DNA of 64,000 nucleotides from Ascaphus truei (Eukaryota; Chordata; Amphibia; Anura; Ascaphidae), in NCBI GenBank assembly GCA_036426205.1, contig CM071568.1:117512091-117576090 (forward strand). Reading direction: 5' to 3'. Below, piece by piece: positions 1 to 11,344 of the stretch; the first letter of the stretch is position 1, and each line of letters starts with the position of its first letter. Made by a program: the position numbers and the translations under genes. Below the pieces are notes generated by a model. The model was not told the DNA's origin and did no database searches. It saw only the letters and a list, made by a program, of their open reading frames with translations.

Positions 1-140
1 CTGGAGCACTCATACATACACATAACACCACCCACACCACACACACACACAGGCACTCACGCACTCATACACACACACCGCACACACACACCACACACAC
101 ACGACAGGCACTCCACTCACAGACCGCTAACCCCCCCCCC
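1..140. repeat. CA-rich simple repeat with poly-C tract
   Basis: Sequence is dominated by CA/CACT dinucleotide-type repeats, followed by a run of C at about 129-145. No coding potential beyond low-complexity frames. Confidence 0.9.
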
Positions 141-316
141 CCCCCGCCGCAGTACAGGCCCGCCGTAGCCAGCAGCGCGCGCAGGGCCCCGCCACCCCCC
201 CAACCCCCACAGCACAATGACTTCCCACCCCCTTAACTTTGTGAAACAAAAGTCACAAGACAGGCAAAATACATCTGTTAAAGTGCAGTTGTCTGTTTAT
301 TTCTATATAATAATTG

Positions 317-1117
317 TGTGCAGTGTGCAGTGTGTGTGCAGTGTGTCAGTGTGTGCAGTGTGTGCAGTGTGAGCAATGAGCAGTGTTTGTGCAGTGTGCA
401 GTGTGTGTGCAGTGTGTCAGTGTGTGCAGTGTGAGTAATGAGCAGTGTGTGTGCAGTGTGTCAGTGTGTCAGTGTGTGCAGTGTCAGCAATGAGCAGTGT
501 GTGTGCAGTGTGTGTGCAGTGTGCAGTGTGTGTGCAGTGTGTCCAATGAGCAGTGTGTGTGTAGTGTGTGTGCAGTGTGTCCAATGAGCAGTGTGTGTGC
601 AGTGTGTGTGCAGTGTGTCAGTGTGTGCAGTGTGAGCAATGAGCAGTGTGTGTGCAGTGTGCAGTGTGTGTGCAGTGTGTGTGCAGTGTGTCAGTGTGTG
701 CAGTGTGTGTGTGCAGTGTGTGTGCAGTGTGTGTGCAGTGTGTGTGCAGTGTGAGCAATGAGCAGTGTGTGTGCAGTGTGAGCAATGAGCAGTGTGCAGT
801 GTGTGTGCAGTGTGTGTGCAGTGTGTGTGCAGTGTGTCAGTGTGTGCAGTGTGAGCAATGAGCAGTGTGTGTGCAGTGTGCAGTGTGTGTGCAGTGTGTG
901 CAGTGCAGTGTGTGCAGTGTGTCAGTGTGAGCAATGTGCAGTGTGTGTGTGCAGTGTGCAGTGTGTGTGCAGTGTGTGTGCAGTGTGCAGTGTGCAGTGT
1001 GTGTGCAGTGTGTCAGTGTGAGCAATGAGCAGTGTGTGTGCAGTGTGTGTGCAGTGTGGCAGTGTGAGCAATGAGCAGTGTGTGTGCAGTGAGTGTGTGC
1101 AGTGTGTGCAGTGTGCA
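317..1117. repeat. TG-rich minisatellite (GCAGTGTGTGT-type units)
   Basis: About 800 bp built from short variants of a cagtgtgtgtg unit, interrupted by recurrent 'gagcaatgagcagtgtgt' and 'ccaatgagcagtgtgt' higher-order units. Open frames on both strands encode only Cys/Val/Ser/Gln or His/Thr/Leu low-complexity strings and are by-products of a repeat that is free of stop codons, not genes. Confidence 0.93.
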
Positions 1118-1124
1118 AAAAAAA

Positions 1125-1198
1125 TATGGGAGCCACGGGAAAACCGCGTTATAAACGAATCGCGGTATAACGAGGCGCGTTATAACGGGGTTTAGCTG
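1125..1198. mobile_element. right terminus of a pogo/Tigger-like DNA element
   Basis: The block has several variants of cgcgttataacg and ends in gggtttagctg followed by TA. That is the reverse complement of a CAGCTAAACCCCG-type terminus with a TA target site, as in pogo/Tigger-like mariners. No matching left end is visible, so the copy is partial or the minisatellite lies inside it. Family assignment is inference from terminus and target site. Confidence 0.45.
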
Positions 1199-1560
1199 TA
1201 TATATATTGTATATAAATATATGTGTATATATGTGTATATTCACACATATATATCTTTTGAATAAAATAGTCTTTTAGTTTAACCCTTTGGCCAAAGTGT
1301 TGTCAGCCCTTGAGCCCCTCCAAGGCAGACCACGTCTCAAGGGTCCCAACACTAAAATAGATTCTTAATAACCTGTATATTACCAGGAAGAATGATTTAT
1401 AATAAATCTGTCAAAATTAGTTGCATAGTTCTAAGTCTGATTGAAGCTCTTATTAACCGGTATAATACCAGGAAAAGCACTCTGTATTAGATTTGTCGCA
1501 ATCATCCTGGATGCAAGTTCCCATGGGTGTGGAAGGTGCAAAGGAATGAGCTTTAACCAT
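1199..1560. other. AT-rich non-coding stretch, nothing recognised
   Basis: It starts with TA-rich simple sequence at 1200-1250 and continues as ordinary AT-rich DNA. No ORF, terminus or RNA gene could be supported. Confidence 0.5.
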
Positions 1561-1599
1561 TTAGAAGTGAAAGATTTCTTTTAATGTCACATCCTCTTC

Positions 1600-2138
1600 A
1601 AAAGAAATATTTCCCAAACCTCCCATTCTTGCGTTCCGCCAACCACCAAACCTCAAACAAAAATTAGTCAACAGAAAACTTCATAACGAACTTAAAGACA
1701 CTGATAATGGCACAAAACCGTGAAACTACACACGTTGCAAACTCTACAAACATATATGCCAAGATCCCACAGTCAGTCACAACCATGGAACAATCAATGT
1801 TAAAGGATCATACAGCTGCACATCCAGGTATATGATTCAATGATATGTATATGATTCAATGCAACAAATGTGACCAAGGTTGCTACATTGGGGAAACCAG
1901 CCAAAAACTACAAGGCAGAATGAATATGCACAGACACGCTATACTCCACCACGAAGAAGGAAGATACTGCTCACCAGTGGGACATCATTTCTCACAATCG
2001 GATCATTCCATAAATGATTTAAAAATCAAAATCCTCAATGGAATGTTTAAAAGCACCCAAGAACGGAAAACATTTGAGCTCAGAATGAGAAGACTCTTTG
2101 ACACCAAAACAAGATGTACTGCCCCCTCCCATCCCTAA
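1600..2138 (+). pseudogene. Penelope-like element, C-terminal GIY-YIG endonuclease fragment
   Basis: The frame 1845-2138 translates to a GIY-YIG-type module: a paired-cysteine CNKC motif, then CYIGET, SQKLQGRMNMHR and a downstream VGHHF. This arrangement is typical of the C-terminal endonuclease of Penelope-like retroelements, which nicks target DNA to prime reverse transcription. Upstream, 1600-1840 continues the homology in other frames (a K/RxK..CKLYKH-like segment), so the ORF is frame-disrupted and 5'-truncated. No reverse transcriptase domain remains. The same strand carries a hammerhead-like motif about 90 bp downstream, consistent with the 3' part of a PLE. Certain as a PLE relic; not functional. 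Confidence 0.8.
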
Positions 2139-2227
2139 TTCTAACCTTCCTTATCTCTGTTTTAACACCCCTCCAGTGCCTCTCTGTCCCTGTCTGAGTC
2201 ACAGAAACCTTTGTATATCCGTATTGC

Positions 2228-2268
2228 TTGACCTGAGGAAGAGAGGAAAACTCTCGAAAGCTTGTCCT
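2228..2268 (+). ncRNA. hammerhead ribozyme-like motif of Penelope-like element
   Basis: The sequence contains core CTGAGGA (fits C-U-G-A-N-G-A). It is followed by a five-base-pair stem II (gagag / ctctc around gaaaa), the GAA of the second core strand, and a short palindromic stem III (agct) followed by tgtc. Stem I can pair gac with gtc. Short palindromic stem III is the form expected of PLE-borne hammerheads, which may act as dimers. It lies just downstream of GIY-YIG coding on the same strand. The motif is seen directly; activity is inferred. Confidence 0.6.
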
Positions 2269-2559
2269 ATGACATAAATTGTTAGTCCAAATAAAAAAGG
2301 TATCACCTAATACTGAAGAACTCATTTATTCTGCAATATATATATTGCAATATGCAATATATATTCAGACAACATACAAGGAGGGTGGTACACACACACA
2401 TTGCACCCACCTTGTCTGTTATCTGAACCTCTCTCAAGCATAAAAGGTATCAGTGAAGGTTGAGTAGGTAACGTCTTGAGGTTTATTCAATGTACAGGGT
2501 ACCTGTCTTTAGCTGATAGGGCATTGGCCCTTTAACTAAAAAAAAACAAACAAACAAAA

Positions 2560-2855
2560 AAAAAAGACATAAAAGCCTTCATGCGCCCCAATATCTCCTC
2601 TCCCCACCGGCTCGCGCCCCCCAAACCCCTCCCCGGCGTCAAATGACGTTGCAGGGTTGTGTGACATCACATGATGCCGGTTGCCATGGAGATGCGTCGT
2701 TGGATCCAAGGTAAATTAAGAAGTTACAGAGATCTCACTTGATCCCTGGCATTTATTTTAAATGCCTTAGGGGAAGCGTGGGGTCTCTGTAACAGCCACA
2801 CCCCCCACCAAATCTAGCGCCCCCCACTTTGCACACCGCTGCACTAACCTATTGG
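2560..2855. mobile_element. hAT-like non-autonomous element (MITE)
   Basis: Its right edge, cactttgcacaccgctg, resembles the reverse complement of the CAGGGGTGCGCAAACTT terminus seen at 6568. The two copies share a core with gcgtcaaatgacgttgc and cacatga motifs. An internal hairpin is formed by ttacagagatctca near 2723 and ggggtctctgtaa near 2780. A related inverted copy lies at 39180-39402. No transposase is encoded. Confidence 0.55.
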
Positions 2856-2859
2856 CTGG

Positions 2860-4900
2860 TTACTACTCACCAGCACAGTGTTTAACTGACTTAACACTGC
2901 AGTTGCTTTACCTTGAAGCTGCGACCACAAAACATAAAGCGTCCTGCTACTAAAAATGCTCCAGTTTGCAGGAGTGCTGTGTGCTTCTTCGTCCTGTCAG
3001 CAACGACTTCCTCCCAGTCTGCAGCTTGGACTCTTTATCAGAGCCTGACTCTACCTCAGGTGCAGCCGATTAGTCAAGGTCTGTATGAATGAACCCTTCC
3101 AGTGTTGTACCCAGGAAATAGGGGACAGTGGAAAAAAATGGACACTAGTTGGACAGCCAATCAGGCATGGGCGATATTGTAAAGCTGGATGATATTGGTG
3201 TTGCAATGGACTTTTTTCAATCATCTACCAAATCAAGAAACAGTGAGAAATCCTGGTACTGATCAAGTGAATATGTAAAATAAAGGATGGTAATTAAATG
3301 ATGGGATTACAGTTACATAGATTCATGCTTTGTACACTTGTGAGATCCATTTCCAGGACATAGAAATCTAATGTGTGATGTCGAAATCCCGTCAAGACCT
3401 GGTGTTTTTGCTATTTCAGAATTCAGTAAAAATACCTTTGAACTGTACATTGGGGAGTATTTTCTATTTATCAGCACGGTCTGTTGTGAGCTACAGTATT
3501 AGCGTTTATTTCCTCTTTATTGTCTGTAATTTGAGGCCTGATCAGCAAACGTATATACTGAAGTGAGCTTCCTTTGGCATCTAAAGAATTCAAACAATTT
3601 AGATAATGTTGTGTGTACAAGACTGGTTGTAAACTCAGAGGGTATAGTGTAAGAGAAGGAAAGGAGGGTTGGTATTGAAAACCACAATCACTTTTGTTTT
3701 GTTTTTACAACTGAAACATGTGAACATGGTGTTGAATCCATCCCCACCAAATGGGGACGCAAAATGATATACGAGTTAGCTAATTCCTAAAGTGCACTTT
3801 TAATGTCTCCATAAAGCTGCATAATCTCAACAGTCTAATATGATATCTGAAAAGGAAACATACATAAAATATTATTACAGGAAATCTCCTGAAAGGCAAA
3901 GTGGAAATATGCTATGCAGAGTGTAATCTGAACATTACAGACAGCAGTACCAGCACTACAATATACAATTTACTGAGCGATCAATGTGTCAAACTCGAAA
4001 CAGAAGCAAGAAGGCAACCAGATGTCAAGGATTATGTCAAGACACCCAGTTCCTGGAAATCATTCAGTGGGAGCGTGGTCCGGATTTAAATGTCTCCATC
4101 GGGTCAGAACAATATTAGCATAGCCCTGACAGAGACGCAGAAAATAAGCAAATTGATATTTGAAAACCAAACTTCAGATATCCAAAATCAAATTCACACA
4201 CAGAAACAATTACAATAACCATTCCAATCATGATCAATGATGGACACATTATATTTAGCAGAAGAGCACAAAATTGGTTCACAAACTATGTAATATTTTA
4301 AAGAAACAAGCACATTTTAAGCATCTCAATCCTAGTAACAATTCTGATCTTGATTCATTTCTGAATGGAAACAGAAAAAGAGCACTTAAATAAATTGATA
4401 GTTCATGGTCTTACTTATGATGGATGACACCTACATTATAGTATGATTGTGAAAAAAGGCTGAATATGAATACATGCATCATTTGCATCTCTGCATTAAA
4501 AAAATTAAGTTCATTTCAGAAAGGATAGCTTCTATTTTCTCTATGAAAGAAAAACTGTGCATTTGATTGAGAAACTACAATAAAGAAACAGGTAAATGTT
4601 TCATAGATACATCCACACAATGTATATTTCAAATATGTTACTTAAAATACAAATGACATTCACAACTGGGGTGGAGTTAACGAATAGGTTTTTAAATTGA
4701 CAGGATACCTCGGTAAGCAAAACTCTAACATTCTGTATGGTTCCAGGCAAATCCATTTAGTGCGGATGTAATATACTGTTCTGCAATGCTTTAGGGGCCC
4801 CTCTAGGAATTAGTAAGAACAAAATAATCAGTAGGAGACTCATTTACTGTATACTGTATGTCTTATAAACAAGAGAAACGCGGAGGACGCCAGGGGGCCG
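2860..4900. other. non-coding, no gene recognised
   Basis: Roughly 2 kb of AT-rich sequence. The short open frames at 3375-3566 and 3901-4089 have no recognisable domain, weak start contexts and no neighbouring splice structure; they are treated as chance. Confidence 0.5.
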
Positions 4901-5110
4901 ATAAAGAATGAGGGCCACCTGCGACCTTTGTTTGGGCTATAAATAAGAGACACTTGGGGGTGTTATTATGCCAGCTACACTTGAGAAAGACAGTTGTATC
5001 TGCCGAAACATTGGCTAAATAAATAGTTTTGTTTTTGCAGAAATCCGTAGTGCCCTGCTTCTAATTTGGCTTGCTGACTTTGGAGTACAGACAGGGATTC
5101 CCTGAAGCAG
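4870..5110 (+). mobile_element. degenerate Penelope-like terminal region
   Basis: The sequence contains a tataaataag stretch, then cttgagaaagac...ctgccgaaacattggc followed by taaataaatag. This matches the decayed pattern TTGAGAAAG...GCCGAAACGCGTTG that recurs at PLE ends, for example at 54366. The hammerhead core is altered, so no ribozyme is claimed. Confidence 0.4.
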
Positions 5111-5918
5111 GAGCACCAGTGATTATGTTGTTATATATATTACTTCTAGTGTGCAGCAGATATCTGTTGTATTATAAGCAAAGGAAACCTTAACCAAAAT
5201 GTAGCTGTTAAAATCAAATGGGAGTTTTAAGCAAGGAAACATTAGCTACCAAAATGATGGCTAAAGTTAAAATGCCACAAGTGCCAAATATCATTAAACA
5301 GGAACCCAATTACAAATGATAACAACATCATAACATGATTCTACAGTGCTCAGTAGTTGTATACTTTACTGTCTCTTCTAAATACCTAGTGTTTATTATC
5401 CCAACCCAATGTTATAGTGCAGATGTAAGGGCAGTCTGCTTACCTGCCAAACAGGATATGGAAATCAAGAAAATACAATTCAGATCTGCATGACGTCTAA
5501 AGAATTAGTCACTGTCTCAGAATTTCCTACAAGCGTCAATCTTTATTTGTCCAATGTCTTTCAAGATTGACGGGGTGTTGCTACGTATAATGTCACTAGT
5601 TTTTTTTTTATATAGAGCAAGTGCTCATCTTCTTTAGTTGGGTTTGGTTAGTAAGTTGTAAACATGCAAAATATGCTTAACCTCTTCAGTGCTGGTAAGG
5701 ACTGCAACAAGCTTATGGCGGGCAGTGCCAAAATCTATGGTGAATTACCATAATATAAACAACTCTAATTTAATGTTTGCCTCACGGGGTGGTGGTTTTG
5801 GCACTAAAATGACAGTAACAGGATCAATTTGAACATGACTGTTTATAAAAGGGCTGCTTGCAACATGGGAAAGGTTAACATTAAGCAAATGGAGCAGGCA
5901 AGAGAGGAGTCACTTTAC

Positions 5919-6290
5919 ACAGTTTATTACGCAGACTTGGCTAGCTATGTCTCATACACATTTCTGTCATGATCGAAGATGGTGGCGAAAAATCAGCAAA
6001 ACACACAAGGGGGTAATTCTATACACGCCAAGGTGGCTGTACGGGCATTTTTCAGTCTAAACTCCTAATAGACCTCAAATGGGATTTTTTTGTCAGAGAA
6101 TGGCCGCTTCGCAGTATATAGAATAAGGCCCTAAATGGAATATGTATTAGTATACCCGCAGAAAAATGCTCGGACAGCCACATCTGCGCATATAGAATTA
6201 CCCCTGGTGTGTTTTGCTGACTTTTCTTCACCCTTCATGCACAACAGTTATGTATGAACATAGCTAGCCAAGTCTGTCTAATAAACGTGC
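5919..6290. repeat. long imperfect palindrome (fold-back MITE)
   Basis: Left arm 5919-6058 and right arm 6152-6290 are inverted copies. Shared segments include cagacttggctagctatgt, tcagcaaaacacac, ggtaattctata and ggctgt.cg.gcatttttc. The loop is about 90 bp. It encodes nothing. The arm sequence without an obvious target duplication suggests a fold-back-type non-autonomous DNA element. Confidence 0.8.
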
Positions 6291-6567
6291 ATAGATCTGA
6301 ACAAACGTAAAAAAAAAAATGTTAAACTTTGATACGAATGTTAGACAATACACTATCGATGGAAACAGAAAAACTGAATTTGCATTAAAAGAGTTTATCT
6401 ACTCTAAAATTCAAAAAAGTTTTACACAATTCTTTATAGGGCGACACTTCCTTTCTCCCCTGAAAATCCCTGTTACAGAAAAAGGACAACATTGCAGAAA
6501 GAGATGAAGCTGAAATTCCAATCTGATATTACTGTCCTCACTTGAGAGGGTCAGCCCATACAGTAAA

Positions 6568-6790
6568 CCAGGGGTGCGCAAACTTCTTGAGCTGCGCCCC
6601 CCTCCCCGGCAGCCGCAGAGTTTGCACCCCTCTCCAAGGACACAGCGTCAAATGATGTTGCGGGTCATGTGACGTTACGTCCCGTGACCCCGCTGCGTCA
6701 TTTGACGCGTATTGCCATGGCGACTTGTCACGTCACATGACTTGTGGAGTCATTTGTATAATCTCAGGCTGTAACTCCAACCCCTTGGAT
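6568..6790. mobile_element. hAT-like non-autonomous element, left end
   Basis: It starts with caggggtgcgcaaactt, a hAT-type terminus, and continues with gtcaaatgatgttgcgggtc and cacgtcacatgac motifs shared with 2640-2700. It abuts the 5'-truncated LINE that begins at about 6780. Confidence 0.5.
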
Positions 6791-7105
6791 ATCATCTGTG
6801 GTGTCCACAAGGCTTTGTTCTGGGGCCCCAACTCTTCTCAGTGTTCATCGTCTCATGATCTTCCCACAGCTTGTAAGGGAGCTTCAATACACGTTAGCAG
6901 ATGACACAATCTTATATGCACACAGCGATAGCCTCTCCGACCTTGAACACATACTTCAATCTGACTTTTTGAGACTGGAAAATTGGATTTCCCAAAACAA
7001 ACTGTTTTTAAACACTGACAAGACTGTAACAATGGTATTTGGGACCAACGCTACATTTTTAAAGCTTCCAATGACTGAGCTCCAGATCAGAACCAACACA
7101 ATCCT
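6780..7105 (+). pseudogene. L2/CR1-like LINE reverse transcriptase fragment, part 1
   Basis: Reading across a frame change gives a CPQGFVLGPQLFSVFI motif (about 6802-6855) and then ADDTILYAHSDSL (about 6897). These are the RT motifs that precede and contain the catalytic ADD of non-LTR retrotransposons. After it come LENWISQNKLFLNTDKT and MVFGT, typical of the CR1/L2 clade. The copy is 5'-truncated (no endonuclease), frameshifted between the two motifs and interrupted at about 7105 by an insertion. It continues at 7905. Confidence 0.82.
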
Positions 7106-7556
7106 AAGGCCTGGGACCCGCTGCGCTCGTTGGCGCGGGCGGCAATGTAGCGAGTTCCCCACCAGCAGGGGAATCCTCGCGAGCCGGTCCCCCCTGGCGG
7201 CACAGCTGACTACACACTGTGGCGCGTCAGCCGCTAGGAGACACAAGAGAATTGTGTTTCCTAGCTTCGACGCGTCACGTGGTGTGGCTGTGAGCCAATG
7301 GGGAGGGGAGGCTGCGGGAGGAGGAGAGGCTTCGGGGAGCGGGGAGGAGTGTGGAGTGAAAGCAGCGTGAGTGCCTGTCTGTGTGTGTGTCTGAGTGCGT
7401 GCGTGCCTGTCTGTGTGTGTGTGTATGTGCGTGCCTGTCTCTGTGTGATGTGGGTGTTGTGTGTAGTGTGTGGTGGGTGTGTGGTGTGTGTGTGGTGTGT
7501 GTGGGTGTGTGTTGTGTGTGTGTGTGTGTGTGTGTGAGTGTGTGTGAGTGCCTGTC

Positions 7557-7588
<32 letters not shown>

Positions 7589-7907
7589 AGTGCCTGCGTG
7601 TGTGTGTTTTTTTAACTTACCTGCAGCCCGTGGCAGCCCATGGAGGGAGGGGGGGGAAGAGTAGCGGGTCCCTCCGCTCAAGCCACGCCCCCCCCTCCCG
7701 TCCATCCTCCACTCCCGCCCAACCTCCCGCTCCGGCCCCCCACGTCATGGCCACGCCCCCTCACGTCATGGCCGCACCCCCCCGACCCGTTTGACCACGC
7801 CCCCCCGCTACTACTGAAGTTTCCTGTAGACCGCAGATCGCGGTACAGCAAGTTGCACGCGCCGCCGGCAAGCAAGCCAGCCGTGCGGACGCGTGCAACG
7901 GGACCTT
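7101..7907. mobile_element. GT-rich insertion that splits the LINE
   Basis: This block interrupts the LINE reading frame: the residues on either side join naturally as TNTIL and TPVTSFKYL. Its edges are short inverted ends, ctaaggcctgggaccc and gggaccttag. It contains a GC-rich hairpin-prone edge, a GT/GTGC microsatellite (about 7375-7605) and a C-rich segment with repeated cacgtcatggcc. It is probably a non-autonomous DNA element. Several overlapping open frames here are simple-repeat by-products. Confidence 0.6.
7375..7605. repeat. GT/TGTA microsatellite
   Basis: Interrupted (GT)n with gtgcctgtct and tatgtatg variants. It is nested in the insertion described above. Confidence 0.9.
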
Positions 7908-8552
7908 AGCCTAACTCCTGTTACTAGTTTTAAATACTTGTGCATATGGTTTGACTTCCTTTTAACATTTGGGATGCACATTGATACCCTGACATCCAAA
8001 ACCTATGCCAAACTAGGTGTACTTTACAGGAACAAATCCTCCCTAAGTTTACTGGTCAGAAAGCGTATCGCACAGCAGATGCTAATGCCAATCATCGACT
8101 ATGGGGACATAGTATATGGCACGGCACCCCAAACCCACCTTAGCAAACTTGATACCCTCTACAATTCAATATGCCATTTTGTTCTCCAATGCAACTACAA
8201 CACACATCACTGCAAAATGCTCAAAAAACTAGATTGGTCATCACATGAGTCTAGGCGCAAAGTTCATCTTTCCTGTCTTGCCTTCAAATACTTTCTGGGC
8301 AAGCTACCCATCTATCTGTACAAGCTCCTCACCCCTACCACATGCAGCACTTATCTGAGATCTTACTCCAAAAGACTGTTCATGGTCCCAAGGTTCAGCA
8401 AATTATCCGGCCGCTCGTCCTTCTCTTACCGTGCATCCCAAGACTGCAACAATCTACCGGAGACTCTCACATCCACCACCAGTCTAAGTTCTTTCAAAAC
8501 TAAAGCTGTCTCACATTTTAATCTGGTCTGTAACTGTTACATACACCTATAA
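7905..8552 (+). pseudogene. L2/CR1-like LINE, C-terminal part of ORF2
   Basis: The frame encodes TSFKYLCIWFD, LGVLYRNKSSL, RKRIAQQMLMPIIDYGDIVYG, LSKLDTLYN and a terminal RSFSYRASQDCNNLP-like block. This is the thumb and C-terminal region of L2/CR1-type reverse transcriptases. It joins the RT fragment upstream across the 7101-7907 insertion. The 3' flank has tcctggtaaaatattttat and then an ATAA tail (8730-8745), the usual short tandem tail of this LINE clade, so this is the true 3' end of the copy. The copy as a whole is dead because the 5' half and frame are lost. Confidence 0.85.
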
Positions 8553-8699
8553 TATATATTATCTCTAACTGTGCACGCTATGTCTTGTAAATAATGTATA
8601 CCCTGTTCACTTATGTAACTGTATGTGTAACCATGTATTATTTGTCATCTTAACTCTATGCCCAGGATATACTTGAAAACGAGAGGTAACTCTCTATGT

Positions 8700-8748
8700 A
8701 TTACTTCCTGGTAAAATATTTTATAAATAAATAAATAAATAATAAGTG
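8700..8748 (+). repeat. LINE 3' terminus with (ATAA)n tail
   Basis: ctctatgtattacttcctgg followed by taaaatattttataaataaataaataaataa closes the L2-like copy. The short tandem tail replaces poly-A in this clade. Confidence 0.8.
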
Positions 8749-9075
8749 TTTCCTTTTTTCATTGTTTTAATGAATTAGAACTGACGGCCCACATGAGTGG
8801 GATGTAGTGCATGGGAACCTACTGTATAACAATTTTGAACTAGTTCATATAGTTGATTAGTGATTAAGTGCCTGTTTTAATTTGTACATTTTGAAGCAAT
8901 TTATGAGACTTTAAGAGGGGATAATGCAATAAACACAGCCCAGTGATGGTAGAACAGTTTTGGCAAAATATCATGGTCAAAATTTTGGAAATTCAAAATC
9001 CCAAAAGTATTCTTAAAGACATTTCAATTTATGTATAATATGACATAAGGGTTGTTGGTGATTCAGAGAATATAT

Positions 9076-9225
9076 ATAGTGTGTGTGTGTGTGTGTGTGT
9101 GTTGTGTGTTGTGTGTGTGTTGTGTGCTTGTGTGTGTGTTGGTGTGTGGTTGTGGTTGTGTAGTGTGTAGTGTGTGTGTGTGTATATATAGATAGAGTGT
9201 ATATATATATTTATTATTATTATTA
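9076..9225. repeat. GT/TA microsatellite
   Basis: (GT)n with ttgtgtg interruptions runs into gtatatata and a (TTA)n tail. No coding content. Confidence 0.9.
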
Positions 9226-9229
9226 TTCA

Positions 9230-10850
9230 AAATCTGTCCGTATAAACATATGGTCTAAAACCTCTCCTCAGGGTCCTTAGTCACATAAGGTTTTTGAGGC
9301 AACCAACCAGTATCATATCAATATACATATCAGGTGTATTTACCCGTGTGCATTAGCAATCTCTAAAACCTGTTCTGGCCAGCGGTCCCCTAGGAGAGAT
9401 TTGAGAAAAACACTATCAATAGAACTGTAGGTCCAGCAAGCATTCAGCAAACTCGCTCAGGAATTCAACAGTACAGTATAAGCAGTGCAGTGGGAGGTGG
9501 GAGTCAGACATAAAACATTACTGCATATGGAGGCATTGAATCTCCAAACTATTCCTGTTTTTTTTATAGAGCAACAACAGAGGTACAATATGGAAATAAG
9601 GCTACAAATGCCTATGTTATATAGTTAGAGGCCCAAGCTGTTATTTGCTCAACGTCATAAGAACACTTTGTGAATGTGCTAGAATGATAAAATTAATCTA
9701 CTGGCACACACAGAATCATTGTTTTCAACACTGCAGTCCAACTGTTGATATGGTTCCCAGATCTCCATTGCCAAAAATGCAAAGAACTGTAATATATTTC
9801 TAGAAATAAATACGCGACGAAATGCAGCCATACTGGTCACCCCCACTTGCACAAATGTGCAGACATTATATAGTAATGCAGACAGGTAAAAACTAAGGAT
9901 AACATAGATTTGTTACTATTAACCAGTGTGATTTACTACAAATACATTCTCCAAATGACAAAAGTCATTTTGGCATTTGCATATAGTTTATGCAAATGTC
10001 ATGCAATTCATAGTTTCCTACACTATACTTCCAATTATATTGTAGTTATCAGAGCAATACAGTCCCTGCTGCCCGAGGTATTGTTTTAGCAATTGCCAAA
10101 GGATCAACCGATTAGTTAGGTCAATTTAACTTTGACTTATTGCTTGTCGTTTCTTATACACACATATAATTGAAATTAGAAAGAAACATTTCTAATTTGA
10201 AATATTCATTCGATTTAAAATAATTTGTAGGTGTGCACTTGTGTTTCCTTTCGAGAATAACAAGCCCCCATTGAAACCTGGCGTACTGAAGAACATAGTA
10301 ACCCGACAAAATATAAATAAGCAATCATTTACATGTTCTAGTCAAATAGGTAAAAAGTTAAAGCATACAATTGCAAGAAACGTTGCGGCTTCCAAATATA
10401 CAGTGTGACATTTTGGATTTCTATTGCAAATGCAATTAAAGCAAGTTAATCTGGGTGCAATTTTAACCTTCAGTTGCCGGAGGGGCCGCAACACTAGATT
10501 GCCACAGGCTCTGAAATCGCGATCACGATCCCAGCGTCACTTAATCCGGAAACAAAAGTCCTCCTCCATTTCCCGGCATTATAGATCGTGTTCTGCACGG
10601 AGCGTGGTCTCCCTTGTAAAATGAACACATAAAGGGCATGCCACAGATCCCATGACGTAGTGTACCTACTGTACATCCTAGGGCACCCAAAAAGTAAAGC
10701 AGTAATCCCCACCACAAGCCCATATGAGATGAACTGTTACAAAACCCCATAATATATAGTTTGATATTACTATGATAAACATCATACTGCAGTGGGCTCT
10801 GGGGGAACGTAATTCTAGCCTACAGGAGACTTTATATTTCAAATGTGTAT
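9230..10850. other. non-coding, no gene recognised
   Basis: AT-rich except for a GC-richer patch at 10465-10620 with aatccggaaac and tttcccggcat ETS-like sites. The short frames here have no domain. The patch could be regulatory but nothing downstream looks like an exon. Confidence 0.45.
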
Positions 10851-11010
10851 ACAGTAGGGCCCTGCTTTTCGGTGTTCCACTCATACGGCGGTACCGAGAA
10901 GGGGCCCGCAATGTCTGCCAAGGTTGCGCATGCGCAGAACGGAGGTCGCACATGCGCAGAAGGGGGGCATGCAGGTCTGCGCATCATAGCTGATTGACGC
11001 TTTAAACTGA
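10850..11010. mobile_element. pogo/mariner-like element, left end
   Basis: After TA comes cagtagggccctgcttttcg, followed by GC-rich gcgcatgcgcag repeats. The CAG start next to TA resembles pogo/Tigger-like elements. No right terminus was identified. Confidence 0.45.
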
Positions 11011-11059
11011 AGGTGTTACACCCTAACCCTCTGAAAAAGCTTTTCCTCAATGGTGCTAC

Positions 11060-11340
11060 ATTAGAGCAGAAAAACATCTGCAATCTTATATTTCAAAATA
11101 AAAAAAATAAAAAAATCAGTTCAGTAGTATTAGATAGTGAATCTTTAAAAATTGAACTCATCTTTAATGAGTTTAGAAAGCATCTTTTGATTTCAATCGC
11201 AGGTTTTAGCCCACCTGACAAGCAGTGCAAGATATTTGTAACACTTTCCGGTTTATGATCATTTGTTGCCAATGTTCCCAGCAGTGTGAGCTGTAAACTG
11301 TAACAATATGTTACCTTGGTAATAGTAGGATACATTGTAG
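11060..11340 (+). repeat. interspersed repeat, family A copy 1
   Basis: It shares long stretches with 62400-62700: aatcagttc.gtagtatta, caggttttagcccacct, atcatttgttgccaat.ttc and aggatacattgtagctgctga. Non-coding; class unknown. The short frames here are spurious because they differ between copies. Confidence 0.75.
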
Positions 11341-11344
11341 CTGC

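Noticed and set aside
461..1136. Overlapping open frames on both strands rich in Cys/Val or His/Thr
   Set aside because: They are translations of the TG minisatellite, which has almost no stop codons; both strands and several frames are open.
6956..7705. A 249-residue minus-strand frame
   Set aside because: It covers the complement of a LINE fragment and a GT microsatellite; the His/Thr repeats are compositional.
10465..10620. Possible host promoter with ETS-like sites
   Set aside because: Too little support: no exon, no donor with a coding continuation, and the sequence may be part of a repeat.
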